Shown: piece by piece, positions 16,462 to 25,267 of the stretch
Layout of the letters: every line of letters begins with the position of its first letter
Position numbering within the stretch: the stretch's first letter is position 1
Assembly (NCBI GenBank): GCA_903861195.1
Contig: CAIOTJ010000219.1
Location: forward strand, 1 to 33,605
Reading direction: 5' to 3'
Length of the DNA stretch: 33,605 nucleotides
Origin: an uncultured Planctomycetaceae bacterium
Lineage (GTDB): Bacteria; Planctomycetota; Planctomycetia; Planctomycetales; Planctomycetaceae
The notes under the pieces: model-generated
What the model was told of the DNA's origin: nothing
What the model saw: only the letters and a program-made list of their open reading frames with translations
Database searches by the model: none
Made by a program: the position numbers and the translations under genes

Positions 16462-19400
16462 TCAGCGCCGACTGGCCGAAACCGTCGCGACGGTCAATTC
16501 CCTGTCAGTCAGGACCACCAACCCGTCGGCATGCTCCGCCACCTGCCAATCGCGAACGGTCCCCTGCGGTCGACAAACCCAGTTCAACTCCCCTGCGGTG
16601 GGGTCGCGCAGCTCCCACTGCAGTTCCCCCTCCGCACTTTCCACAGCCAACACCAGCCACTCCCGCTGCCGCCACAATTGCCGCACCTGGCCGGAACCAG
16701 ACCCCGTCCAGGGCCGCCTCCAGAGCACCAGCCCACCCCGGACCTCGACCGCGCACAGTTCGTGGCCATCGACCAGATACAGACATCGCTCATCCCGACA
16801 CACCAGCCGCGGCCCCCAAGTGCCCCGCGAGCGCAAGGTCAGATTCCAACCGCGGCCGCCGGTCCCCCAGGGAATCCATTGCAGGTCCAAATCATTCCGC
16901 GGCAACAACAGGCCGCTGCCGTCACTCCAGCCCCCCTGGTCCGCCCGCTCCACCGCTCGACCGCTGTGGAGTGATTTCAGTTCCCGGGGCAACTCGAGTG
17001 TCGACACCGTTCCGCTGTCCAGTTCCACGCGCTGGACCAGATCGGGCTGGCACACCAGCCCCCACCCCAGGCCGGGCTGCGGCTGCGGATCCTCACGCCA
17101 CGGACGGACCGCAGTGGTCACTGTGTGCCGGGCGAATCCATCCGCCGTATCAAGAAACACAATCCTGGGGGGCGACATCGTCTGGATCGCCAGCAGCCCA
17201 TCCTGCCCGACCCAATACGGGGACAGTTCGGGTCGGTGGTCCCCCCGCGTGCCGGGAGCCCCCCCCAGATCACCCTCCTCCACCCTCCCCTCGGGAGAAA
17301 ATCGCCACAGCGAGGCCCCTGATCGCAGATCGATCGCCTCGAGGCCGCGGAACGGATCCAGCACAACCAGCACCGATCCTTCACACCGCAGTCGCCGCAC
17401 TGGGTGGAAGTGCCCGGACCCTCCCTCGGCCCGCGACCACCGCGTCATCCCCGTTCGGGAATCCAGGCCCACCAGTTGCGCACTGGTCGCCAGCACGATC
17501 GAGTCTCCCGTACCTCCCATCCAGAGGGGACGTTCCGCCACGGGACAAGACCAGCGCACGGCACCGGTCTCCCAGTCGTGACATTGCAGCCGTTCGCCTG
17601 CCACGAGCACCCAGGCGTTGGCGGCATCCCCCGAGTCGGCGGACGGACAGGCGAGCATGCGCCCCTTCCGCACCGGCACGGTCCAGGTGCGACCTGGGAT
17701 CAGACCCGAAACTTCCTTCCAGGCAGGTTCCAATCTTGGGGAACGCGCGGGCTCGGCGGGAGATTCCGCGGGCAAACTTGCGACTGGGGACACCGGCACT
17801 TCGATCTCGTCCTCCGTGGATGTCGACGGAGGAACCACGGAACTCTGTCGCAGCTGGGCCAGGCGCGCCAATTCGATGACGGCGGTCTGACCAATCGACC
17901 GCGTCGCCCCCGACTCCCGGGGCAGACGGACCATCAGCGGATCCTGCAGCAACCGGGTCCATATGGCGGCCGCTTCTTCCCAACGCCCCTGCCGTGCCAG
18001 CAGATCGGCCGACTGCACTCCAGCTGCGGCCCGATCCTCGAGACGGGGCGCCCGTTCGCCAACCTCCTGAAACAGTTCGCGGGCCGCCTCCCAATCTCCC
18101 GCCTCGCGTCGCGACTGTCCCGCCTCCAGGAACAAGGGAACCTGGATCCGCGACAAGATGTCCCTCTCACCGGTGGCCGGGGTCTGGTCCCGCTGCGCCA
18201 GCACCCGCCGCCAGGCGTCGACCGCCCGGCGTTCCTGCGCGGGATCGCGCGGGCCTTCCCCCCGCAAGTTCGCCGACTCATGCAGTGCCGCGGCCACCAG
18301 GGCGGCCCGCGTGCCGCCGGTTCGCGTCAGGTCGTCTTCGAGTTTTTTCCGCCGCTCCAGATACTCCCAAAACACCAGCAGGCGGTCGGTCTGAGCCACC
18401 ACGAGAAAGCCGTCCGCCAGGGCCAGGTTACCCCCTCCCGCCCGCTGGATCTCAGCCAGGGGAACTTCCCGCAGACGTCGCCCCGTCTTCGCCTCCACCA
18501 CCAGAATCTCGGTCTCGCGGGGCCACAAAACCATATCATCTGACAGGGCGCAGCGGCCCAGGGTGCGGGAATCGGGACCTTCATTCCCCACCGACCAGGC
18601 GATCTCCCCGCTGTCGGCCTCGAGGCCAAACAGTTGGTTGGCGGCAACCACCAGTCGGCCCTGCCGCACACCAACCACCTGCCGGGCGATTCCCGGAAGA
18701 GGGCGTTGCCACAGCCGTACTCCACTGGCCCCGTCCAGGGCCAGGACCGAGTTCGAATCCTGGGGTGCCAGGAACACCAGACCGTCGGCACACACACAAG
18801 GGTTTGGTCCGAGGGTCTGGTGATCATGCCAATCGGGAACCCGCTCGGACTCGTCCCGGTCATAGCTGGTGACCCAGAGAATGCTCCCGCGACGGGCCTC
18901 CAGCGCGATCACAGAACCCTGGTTGGTTCCACAGTACACCCGGCCATCCGCGGCCGACAGCAGCAGCCCCTGCTGCTCATCGAAGTCACCGCCAAACAGG
19001 GCTGAAGACTGCAGGATGCGACGATTCCACAGCAGCTTCCCCGAGGCCGGTTCCAGGCAGGCGACATTCAAGACCGGCTGCGGAACCAGCTTCTTCAGCA
19101 CAACCCAGAGCTGGCCGTTGTCGGCCAACGGAGCGCCGCAGAAAATCCAGTTTCCCACCTCATCGGCGATCTGGTCCGCCGTAACCTGCCAGGTCAGTTC
19201 TCCCTCCCGCTGCAGATCCAGGCAGACCAGCGTACTCGGAAGGGTCCCCCCTCCCCCCAGGCCGCTGGCGGCCACCGATTCCCCCAGCCGCGCAAAGAGC
19301 CGGTCATCGGCGATCGTCAACGTACGGGCCGGGAGCCCAATCCGGGGACGCTGACCGCGCAGTTCGCTGTGCTCTTCCAGCGAAAACAAGACGGGGGAAT

Positions 19401-20523
19401 GACCCCACAGCGGTTGGCCCCGTCCCTTCCCCGCCAGGTCGAGGCCCCAGATCTGCCTGTCGTCGCAAAAGAACACTCCCTGCTGATGAATGACCGGAAA
19501 GGTCCCCAGCACCGCCACCTTCGAATTGGGTCGTCCCAGCAGGGGAGGTGGCAATTGGAAACGGTCGTCGAATGGACGAGTCGCGCGGGGATCCTGAAAG
19601 TCAATGACGATCGGGGAGAGCTCCAGCTCCCATCGAATGCCGGTTGGCAACGCCACCGGACCGGCGACCTGCCCCCGCTGCGCATTCCCCCCCAGCGTGG
19701 ACCAGGAATCAATTCCGGACCAGGTGGGCGCCAACCCCGACTCAACCAGTGTCTGCAGCCCCCCCCAACCGTGACCGGCGACGCCAAGTCCGGCCTCCTC
19801 GAATTCCGGAAACTCGCGACGCAGCGCGGCCAGTTCGCGCAGCGCGCGGTCGCGGTCACCCAGGGCGGCGCTCGACAGGACCAGGCGGGCCCGCACGGCC
19901 GCTCCAACCAGTTGGGGATCCGGATAGTAGGCCACCGGGGGAACTCCCGGCGGACGAACCGCCCCCGCGAACGGCGGCACGAGGCGTTCCCAGAAAGAGC
20001 GCGCCTCGGAGGGATCGCCCCGCTCCCAGGCGAGGTCCCCCAGCTTCAGCAGGGCGTCATCACCAAATGAACTGTGAAATGCCCGATCCACAATGCGGCG
20101 GAGATCAACCTCCGTCCCCGATTCCCACCAGCGCCGGGCCAGCGGGTCAACCCGCCGACGATGCCGTTCCAGCGCCTCGCCGGAGAGTCCCGACAGCAGC
20201 ATCCGCGCCGCCTGCTCAACGCCAACCTGCCGACCCCGCCCCACGTCCACCAGCCCCGTTCCCGGCTGGTTTAAGATCGGTTCGATCTGATCCAGCGCCT
20301 CCTTCCACCGCTGCGCCAGCAGCAACTCTTCAGCCGCTTGATAACGGCGGGTCGCCTGGGGATTGGTCAGCGGCAGCGAGCCGTCGGCAGCCTGGGCAGG
20401 TTGGCGCGCCTGCGCCCACACCTCCGCCGGGAGGGCGCACCACAACACCAGCAGACAACCGGCCCACAGCCAATGCCGCCACCCGGCCCGCCCCGCACAT
20501 TCCCCGCTGCGGATCCGCTTCAT
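16462..20523 (-). CDS. Giant PQQ-like beta-propeller protein with TPR-type helical insert
   Basis: The start is the ATG at 20523, giving 1353 residues with a signal peptide (hydrophobic WLWAGCLLVLWCALPAEVWAQA); the frame stays open to 20832 but that part overlaps the small membrane gene and is not signal-like. Residues 50-260 are TPR-like helices. A first propeller (about 280-750) has repeated W-type blades: GSVIALEARRGSILWV, NSVLALDGASGVRLWQ, LFGLEADSGEIAWSVG. Residues 760-920 are again TPR-like (EAGDWEAARELFQEVGERA). A second propeller (about 960-1350) has LQCHDWETGAVRWSC, LVGLDSRTGMTRWSRA and GLEAIDLRSGASLWRF. These are PQQ_2/BamB-type blades; no evidence for quinone cofactor or catalysis. 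It may be a periplasmic scaffold. ATG overlaps the stop of the upstream small gene (ATGA), so translation is probably coupled. Confidence 0.88.
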   Translation of the reverse strand: MKRIRSGECAGRAGWRHWLWAGCLLVLWCALPAEVWAQARQPAQAADGSLPLTNPQATRRYQAAEELLLAQRWKEALDQIEPILNQPGTGLVDVGRGRQVGVEQAARMLLSGLSGEALERHRRRVDPLARRWWESGTEVDLRRIVDRAFHSSFGDDALLKLGDLAWERGDPSEARSFWERLVPPFAGAVRPPGVPPVAYYPDPQLVGAAVRARLVLSSAALGDRDRALRELAALRREFPEFEEAGLGVAGHGWGGLQTLVESGLAPTWSGIDSWSTLGGNAQRGQVAGPVALPTGIRWELELSPIVIDFQDPRATRPFDDRFQLPPPLLGRPNSKVAVLGTFPVIHQQGVFFCDDRQIWGLDLAGKGRGQPLWGHSPVLFSLEEHSELRGQRPRIGLPARTLTIADDRLFARLGESVAASGLGGGGTLPSTLVCLDLQREGELTWQVTADQIADEVGNWIFCGAPLADNGQLWVVLKKLVPQPVLNVACLEPASGKLLWNRRILQSSALFGGDFDEQQGLLLSAADGRVYCGTNQGSVIALEARRGSILWVTSYDRDESERVPDWHDHQTLGPNPCVCADGLVFLAPQDSNSVLALDGASGVRLWQRPLPGIARQVVGVRQGRLVVAANQLFGLEADSGEIAWSVGNEGPDSRTLGRCALSDDMVLWPRETEILVVEAKTGRRLREVPLAEIQRAGGGNLALADGFLVVAQTDRLLVFWEYLERRKKLEDDLTRTGGTRAALVAAALHESANLRGEGPRDPAQERRAVDAWRRVLAQRDQTPATGERDILSRIQVPLFLEAGQSRREAGDWEAARELFQEVGERAPRLEDRAAAGVQSADLLARQGRWEEAAAIWTRLLQDPLMVRLPRESGATRSIGQTAVIELARLAQLRQSSVVPPSTSTEDEIEVPVSPVASLPAESPAEPARSPRLEPAWKEVSGLIPGRTWTVPVRKGRMLACPSADSGDAANAWVLVAGERLQCHDWETGAVRWSCPVAERPLWMGGTGDSIVLATSAQLVGLDSRTGMTRWSRAEGGSGHFHPVRRLRCEGSVLVVLDPFRGLEAIDLRSGASLWRFSPEGRVEEGDLGGAPGTRGDHRPELSPYWVGQDGLLAIQTMSPPRIVFLDTADGFARHTVTTAVRPWREDPQPQPGLGWGLVCQPDLVQRVELDSGTVSTLELPRELKSLHSGRAVERADQGGWSDGSGLLLPRNDLDLQWIPWGTGGRGWNLTLRSRGTWGPRLVCRDERCLYLVDGHELCAVEVRGGLVLWRRPWTGSGSGQVRQLWRQREWLVLAVESAEGELQWELRDPTAGELNWVCRPQGTVRDWQVAEHADGLVVLTDRELTVATVSASRR

Positions 20524-20687
20524 GAGCGCTGCCTCAATGCGTGTCCGACAGAAAACAACACGATCGCCAACAGGGTCGAGGCCGGCATCGCCAGCAGGGG
20601 AAACCCAAAAAACAATTGCCAGCCAATCACCAGCGGCAAGAACATCAAGACAGCCATCTGCAGCATGAAGCCCAGGGCGTTGCGCAC
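20520..20687 (-). CDS. Small membrane protein coupled to the propeller gene
   Basis: A 55-residue protein starting at GTG 20687, preceded by GGGAGAG with about seven bases of spacing. It is strongly hydrophobic, with two predicted transmembrane helices (MLQMAVLMFLPLVIGW and the PLLAMPASTLLAIVLFSV region) and a basic tail HALRQRS. Its stop overlaps the ATG of the propeller gene in the sequence ATGA, a typical coupled arrangement, so it is likely translated and functionally linked. The frame runs further upstream to 20879, but that part has no Shine-Dalgarno and is Pro/Gly/Trp-rich, so I prefer the GTG. No family recognised. Confidence 0.68.
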   Translation of the reverse strand: MRNALGFMLQMAVLMFLPLVIGWQLFFGFPLLAMPASTLLAIVLFSVGHALRQRS

Positions 20688-20875
20688 TGGAGACTCTCCC
20701 GCGGAAAGGTAGGTTTTCCCAAGTGGGCTCCCGGTCTGTGGAACTAGGTTCCAAGACCATCGCCCGACGCCGATTGTAGCAGTCCCGGCTCTCCCCTGCC
20801 CATGGCCCAGCGCGGCGGAAACCGCCACCCAAACCGGTTCAGCCGGGGAGTTCGGCGCATTCCATTCCCTGGGCC

Positions 20876-21937
20876 TCACAGGGTTCGCAGCACTGCTTCC
20901 CCCACCTCGCTGGTCGACGACCGGCCTCCCAGATCGGGGGTTCGCACGCCCCCGTGCCGCAAGACCCGGGCGACCCCCTCCCGAATGGCCGTCGCGGCCG
21001 CCGACAGTTGCAGATGCTCGAGCATCATCGCGGCCGACAGAATGGCCGCCAGCGGATTGGCAATCCCCTGCCCGGTGATATCGGGGGCCGAACCATGCAC
21101 CGGCTCGAACATGCTGGGACCACGGCGGGTCGGGTCGATGTTTCCCGAAGCCGCCAGCCCCATGCTGCCGACCACAATGGCCCCCAGATCGGTCAAGATA
21201 TCGCCAAACAGATTGCTGGCCACCACCACATCAAATGATTCCGGCTGTCGGACGAACTCCATCACCGCCCGGTCAATCAGCAGCGACTCGGTCGTGACCT
21301 GGGGATAGTCGGCCGCGACGTGAGCGAAACATTCGTCCCAGAGGACCATCCCATACCCCTGGGCGTTGCTCTTGGTGATGGACGAGACTTTGCGGCGCGG
21401 GCGGGTGAGCGCGGCTTCGAACGCCGCCCGGATGATCCGCTCGCACCCCCGCCGGGTAAACACCGCCGTCTGCAGCGCCGTCTCTTCCGGAAACCCCCGA
21501 TACACCCGCCCTCCCACGTCGACATACTCCCCCTCGGTGTTTTCCCGGAAGACCAGCAGGTCGATCGAACCGGCGGGCTTCCCCACCAGCGGACTGGAGA
21601 CCCCTTCGTACAGGTACGAAGGCCTCAGGCAGATGTATTGATCGAACCGGCGGCGAATCGGCAACAGCAGCCCATTCAGGGTGACATGATCCTGCACCCG
21701 GGGATGCCCCACCGCCCCCAGCAGAATCGCGTCGCAGGCGGCCAGCGTCTCCAGGAAATCCGGAGGAGCCATGCGGCCGTTCGCGAAGTAGTATTCTGTC
21801 CCCCAGGGGAACTCCCGCCACTCCAACCGGGCCCCCGCCAGTCCGGCCGCACGGGCCGCCACGCGCTGTGCTTCCCGGGTGACTTCGGGGCCAATTCCAT
21901 CCCCCGCAATGACGGCAATCTGGAAGGTCCGCTCCAT
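20876..21937 (-). CDS. Tartrate / D-malate dehydrogenase (isocitrate/isopropylmalate dehydrogenase family)
   Basis: A 353-residue cytosolic enzyme of normal length. Motifs: IAVIAGDGIGPEV at the N-terminus, FPWGTEYYFANGRM, LLGAVGHPRVQDH, GLLLPIRRRFDQYICLRP, DLLVFRENTEGEYVDVGG, KSNAQGYGMVLWDE with the catalytic Lys, the metal-binding DVVVASNLFGDILTDLGA, and FEPVHGSAPDITGQGIANP. The FPWG...YY and GLLLPIRxxFDQYxxLRP patterns are those of tartrate dehydrogenase/D-malate dehydrogenase (TtuC/DmlA), rather than of LeuB or Icd, so oxidative decarboxylation of D-malate or L-tartrate with NAD is the likely reaction; true LeuB function is less likely. It lies 45 bases after the hydrolase gene on the same strand. 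Confidence 0.88.
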   Translation of the reverse strand: MERTFQIAVIAGDGIGPEVTREAQRVAARAAGLAGARLEWREFPWGTEYYFANGRMAPPDFLETLAACDAILLGAVGHPRVQDHVTLNGLLLPIRRRFDQYICLRPSYLYEGVSSPLVGKPAGSIDLLVFRENTEGEYVDVGGRVYRGFPEETALQTAVFTRRGCERIIRAAFEAALTRPRRKVSSITKSNAQGYGMVLWDECFAHVAADYPQVTTESLLIDRAVMEFVRQPESFDVVVASNLFGDILTDLGAIVVGSMGLAASGNIDPTRRGPSMFEPVHGSAPDITGQGIANPLAAILSAAMMLEHLQLSAAATAIREGVARVLRHGGVRTPDLGGRSSTSEVGEAVLRTL

Positions 21938-21982
21938 GGTCTGGTCTCTCGAGGTTGTCTGTCAGTATTTCCACCAGGAACG

Positions 21983-22807
21983 TCAGGCACCCCGCAGGGC
22001 CGTGAGGCACTGGGGATGGTTGAACATCCGTTCGTGATCATGGGGAATGCCGGGCGCCTCCACCAGCCGCCAGGCGAATCGCCAGCCCCGCTGCTGCGCC
22101 AGGTCCCGCCCACGAAACCAGGCCCGCCTCCCGCGCTCGTAGCGCGACAGCCCCTGGCGGTCCGCTTCGGGTGAGACGTCGAGATTCTCATCCCGCACGA
22201 TGTCGCCCGTCCCGAGATAAATCGTCAGCGGTTGAGCCAGGTAGCGTTCCAGCACCGCGTCGTCACCCCACCCGGCCGGCAATCCGCCAAACCCCAGAGG
22301 AAACGCATGCTCGCGATTCAGGAACAGATGTGTCCCCGGATTGGCGGCGACGATCTGGTCCACCATCGGCGAAACAAAGGCCGCCATCCGCGCCAGGAAC
22401 TGCCCCCCTCCGGAATGCCCCAGCAGGTGGACCTTGCGCCCACCCCCCCCCAGCGACTCGCGGAGCGCATCGACCAGGGGAGGCACCAGGCTGAAAGTCC
22501 AATCCCGCTCGGCCACCGGCTGCCCCTTCCGCAGGATCCCTCCCTGCTGATAACGGGTGGTGGGAAACCGCTCGGCATCGAACAATGGGGCCGCCAACGC
22601 CCCCCCCAACCGCCGCGCCAGTGCCTCGGCATGGTCGCGGTACTCCGCCGCGTTGCGCAACACGCCGTGAAACACCACCAGCAGCGGACCGTCACCCACC
22701 GCGGCCGGCCGCCAGGTGAAGATCCGCAGTTGCCCCTCCCGCGACGGGAACAGCAACTCCCCCCGTCCCGGCGGAAACTCTCCGATGGCGGAACGCGCAA
22801 CGCCCAT
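21983..22807 (-). CDS. Alpha/beta hydrolase
   Basis: The start is the ATG at 22807, one base after the stop of the STAS gene, with GGAGAGGG just upstream, giving 274 residues. The frame extends to 22852 but that would overlap the STAS gene. It shows the hydrolase core: LLVVFHGVLRNAAEY (oxyanion loop HG), LLGHSGGGQFLARM where G-H-S-G-G holds the nucleophile Ser, TIYLGTGDIVRDEN with the acidic residue, and GIPHDHERMF with the late His. No signal peptide is obvious. It may be an esterase or peptidase-like enzyme. It belongs to a short operon with STAS and dehydrogenase genes. Confidence 0.85.
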   Translation of the reverse strand: MGVARSAIGEFPPGRGELLFPSREGQLRIFTWRPAAVGDGPLLVVFHGVLRNAAEYRDHAEALARRLGGALAAPLFDAERFPTTRYQQGGILRKGQPVAERDWTFSLVPPLVDALRESLGGGGRKVHLLGHSGGGQFLARMAAFVSPMVDQIVAANPGTHLFLNREHAFPLGFGGLPAGWGDDAVLERYLAQPLTIYLGTGDIVRDENLDVSPEADRQGLSRYERGRRAWFRGRDLAQQRGWRFAWRLVEAPGIPHDHERMFNHPQCLTALRGA

Positions 22808-22808
22808 C

Positions 22809-23189
22809 TCAGCCCTCTCCCCCCGCATCCGGGTCGTTCGCCCCGGATTCATCCAGGCTGGCCACGCCCGCGGCCACCGAGTCGCAGACCCCCAGGCGGG
22901 AGGTCAACTTCACCACCTGGAACACCTTCGCAATCATCGGCTGGGGCCGACACAACTTCAGGTCTCCGCCGGCGCGCCGCAGGTTGCTGTATCCCGCCAC
23001 CAGTTCGGCCACCCCCGCACTGTCGATGAAACCGACTTCCGCCAGATCCAACAACACCCGCACCTCCCCGGCCTTCAGCAGCCCGGCCAACTGTTCCGCC
23101 AGGGCCCGGGTCTCGCCCCCATGAATCAACTGCCCCTCGAGGCTCAGCACGGTGACACCCTGCTGGTGAGACTTTTTGATCTGGAGCAT
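22809..23189 (-). CDS. STAS-domain anti-sigma-factor-antagonist-like protein
   Basis: A 126-residue STAS protein. The N-terminal beta strand GVTVLSLEGQLIHGGE and the switch VLLDLAEVGFIDSAGVAEL are present; the Ser of DSAG is at the position phosphorylated in SpoIIAA-type antagonists. The last 20 residues are acidic and Gly-rich, an unusual tail. It could work in a partner-switching pathway or as a scaffold, but no anti-sigma kinase or phosphatase is next to it here. Its stop is one base before the alpha/beta hydrolase ATG, so the two are surely co-translated. The upstream Shine-Dalgarno is poor. Confidence 0.88.
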   Translation of the reverse strand: MLQIKKSHQQGVTVLSLEGQLIHGGETRALAEQLAGLLKAGEVRVLLDLAEVGFIDSAGVAELVAGYSNLRRAGGDLKLCRPQPMIAKVFQVVKLTSRLGVCDSVAAGVASLDESGANDPDAGGEG

Positions 23190-23298
23190 GGTGGATGAAA
23201 TCCGTGGAAATGTGCTGCCTGGTACGGGACTGTCGCCTGTTCAGTATGGGTCCCCGGGTTGTCGTGTCGCAAGGCCACAGGTCTTCCCTGCGGGTGGG

Positions 23299-24867
23299 TT
23301 ATTCTCTGAATTTCAGCGCCCGCCCCGGTGCCAGCCCCCGCGTGAACGGGAGCGGCGCACCGTCCCGCACCACCGCCGTCCCGTTCACAAATACGTCCCG
23401 GACCCCCGTGGCGAATTGATGCGGGTTCTCGTAGGTGGCCTGGTCGGCGATCGTCCGCGGATCGAACACCACCACATCCGCGAACGCCCCGGGACGCAAC
23501 TCGCCCCGATCCTTCAACCCAAACCGCCGCGCCGGGCCGGAGGTCAGCTTGCGCACTCCCTCTTCGAGCGAAAACAAGTGGCGGTCGCGCACACACGCCC
23601 CCAACAGGCGGGCGGCTGAACCGGCGATCCGGGGATGCACCGCCCCATCGTCGAAGTAGATTCCATCACTTCCCATCAGGTACAGGTCATGCTGCAGAAA
23701 CGGTTCCACCAGCCGGTCGTCTCCCTGATTGAAAACCAGCAGCACCGCCAGCCGTTCCTCCAGCAGCAGGTTGCACAGCGCGTCGGCCGCGGACAAACCG
23801 GTCTCGGCCACATACTGGCTCAGCAGCTTCCCCTGATGCACCGCGTTGTCTTTCGACTGGGTCCAGGCGATGTGGATTTCGTCGAGGTCGAGATCGTAAG
23901 CCGCCAGGCCCGCGGCGAAGCGGTCCCGAATCGCCGGCTCGCGCAGGCGCTCGAGCACTCCCAGCGGCCCCCGTTCCCAGCACTCGTTGGGAATCAGAAA
24001 GTTCAACATCGTCGAGCCCGGCTGGTACGGATAGACGTCGAACGTCAGATCGACCCGTCGCCGCGCCCAGTCGATCAACCCGAGTGTCTGGTCGACATCC
24101 AGGCCCGAACTGGCCTTCAAATGCGAGATGTGCAGCGGGACGCCGCCGCGCTCGGCGATCTCGACCGCTTCCTCCACCGCGCGCCGCAATCCCTGCTTGT
24201 ACCTCACATGGGTGACGTACAACCCACCCCGATCGGCCATCGCCCGGCAGGCATCCACCAACTCACCGGTGGTCGCGAAGCACTGCGAGATATAGTCCAA
24301 CCCGGTCGACAGTCCCGCGGCCCCCTGCGCCATTCCCTCCCGGATCGCGGCCCGGATCTCACGGGCCTGGTAGTCGTCGGGAGCCTGCCGCCCCCACCCC
24401 AGTGCATTCACCCGCACATTCGCGTAGGGAATCTGTAACAGCGAGTTCTGGGCGGTATTGCGGTCCAATTCCCGCTGGTAATCGGCCAGACTCTCCCAAC
24501 CCCGGTAATGATCCAGTCGCAGACCGTTCAAAGACCGCAGGTAAAAGATCCACTCGGCGGCATTCCAGTCACGCACGGGGGCGTACGAGATGCCGTCGGC
24601 CATCAGAACTTCGGTCGTGAACCCCTGCCGCGTCTTCACCTCGAAGTTTCCGGTCCGCAGCAGCCAGCCATCCGAATGGGTGTGCAGGTCCACGAAACCC
24701 GGAGCGACCACCAGGCCCGATGCGTCCCGCGTTTCCCGGGCAGTCAGCTGGCCACAGTTCCCCACCGCCACCACCCGCTCGCCCTGGATGGCCACATCCG
24801 CCCGTGTGCCCGGATGGCCCAAACCATCCAGTACGGTCCCCCCCTGAAGCAGAAGATCAACAGTCAT
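23299..24867 (-). CDS. N-acyl-D-amino-acid deacylase-family amidohydrolase
   Basis: The ATG at 24867 gives MTVDLLLQGGTVLDG..., the usual start of the family, and 522 residues; the frame continues to 24969 but that part is not conserved-looking. Features: metal site VDLHTHSD near residue 60, HVRYKQG, HISHLKASSG, and near the C-terminus MGSDGIYFDDGAVHPR with the catalytic Asp. The C-terminus returns to a beta domain (FADVVVFDPRTI). In D-aminoacylases a Cys ligand lies in a GNCGIS-like segment; here the corresponding stretch reads MADGISYAP, with Asp in place of Cys. It probably hydrolyses N-acyl or dipeptide substrates containing D-amino acids, possibly from cell-wall turnover (inference). STAS lies 109 bases downstream. 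Confidence 0.87.
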   Translation of the reverse strand: MTVDLLLQGGTVLDGLGHPGTRADVAIQGERVVAVGNCGQLTARETRDASGLVVAPGFVDLHTHSDGWLLRTGNFEVKTRQGFTTEVLMADGISYAPVRDWNAAEWIFYLRSLNGLRLDHYRGWESLADYQRELDRNTAQNSLLQIPYANVRVNALGWGRQAPDDYQAREIRAAIREGMAQGAAGLSTGLDYISQCFATTGELVDACRAMADRGGLYVTHVRYKQGLRRAVEEAVEIAERGGVPLHISHLKASSGLDVDQTLGLIDWARRRVDLTFDVYPYQPGSTMLNFLIPNECWERGPLGVLERLREPAIRDRFAAGLAAYDLDLDEIHIAWTQSKDNAVHQGKLLSQYVAETGLSAADALCNLLLEERLAVLLVFNQGDDRLVEPFLQHDLYLMGSDGIYFDDGAVHPRIAGSAARLLGACVRDRHLFSLEEGVRKLTSGPARRFGLKDRGELRPGAFADVVVFDPRTIADQATYENPHQFATGVRDVFVNGTAVVRDGAPLPFTRGLAPGRALKFRE

Positions 24868-25008
24868 GGTCGGCCGGTTGGTCCCTCGAAGTGCGCCTCT
24901 GGTCCCTGGAACATCCCTCACGCCGGCCAGCGTAACAAGGTGGCTGCGAACTCCCCAGCATGCGGCCACGCCCCACCCTCACCAAGCCCCCCAGTCCACC
25001 TCCCCTGC

Positions 25009-25042
25009 CCGTGCTGGCCGCTGATCCGTGCTGGCCGCTGAT
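25009..25042. repeat. Perfect 17-bp direct tandem repeat
   Basis: CCGTGCTGGCCGCTGAT occurs twice back to back (25009-25025 and 25026-25042) with no mismatch, in the region between the amidohydrolase and secretin genes. It could be a chance duplication or a binding site for a dimeric regulator. Confidence 0.85.
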
Positions 25043-25254
25043 CTGGGTCACCCTCGATTCAGCCCGGTCCCTCGCCATCAGCGGCCAACTCAGATTTTCC
25101 GAAAAAGTAAACTGGGAAGCCTTGGTGGACTCAAGCAGTCGCAACGAGAGTGCCGATAAACAGAGGAGAACGGTTCGTGCCGGTTATTTCGGGGGGAATT
25201 ACCAGTTCAGCCTGGTTGCGGCTGCATTGGTCCCGGCGGACGGTACCCACGTTC

Positions 25255-25259
25255 AGGAG
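25255..25259 (+). promoter_or_regulatory. Shine-Dalgarno of the secretin gene
   Basis: AGGAG stands eight bases before the GTG at 25268 and supports that start, which is directly followed by a good signal peptide. Confidence 0.8.
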
Positions 25260-25267
25260 AACACCTC

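Larger units (their letters stand above)
24868..25267. other. Divergent intergenic region between amidohydrolase and secretin genes
   Basis: 400 bases between diverging genes, so it should hold promoters in both directions, but I see no clear -35/-10 pair. It holds a perfect 17-bp tandem repeat at 25009-25042, an AT-richer spot near 25090-25115, and two similar Shine-Dalgarno/GTG modules (AGGAGAAC...TCGTG) ending at 25179 and 25270, the second being the secretin start. Confidence 0.55.

Noticed and set aside
13019-17581. A 1520-residue open frame on the plus strand with repeats such as GLGHVLGHGNRTGPG.
   Set aside because: It is antisense to the kinase start, the YTV gene and the propeller gene. 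Its repeats are the reverse complement of the YTV units, and it lacks a proper start context. High GC and repeat bias explain the lack of stops.
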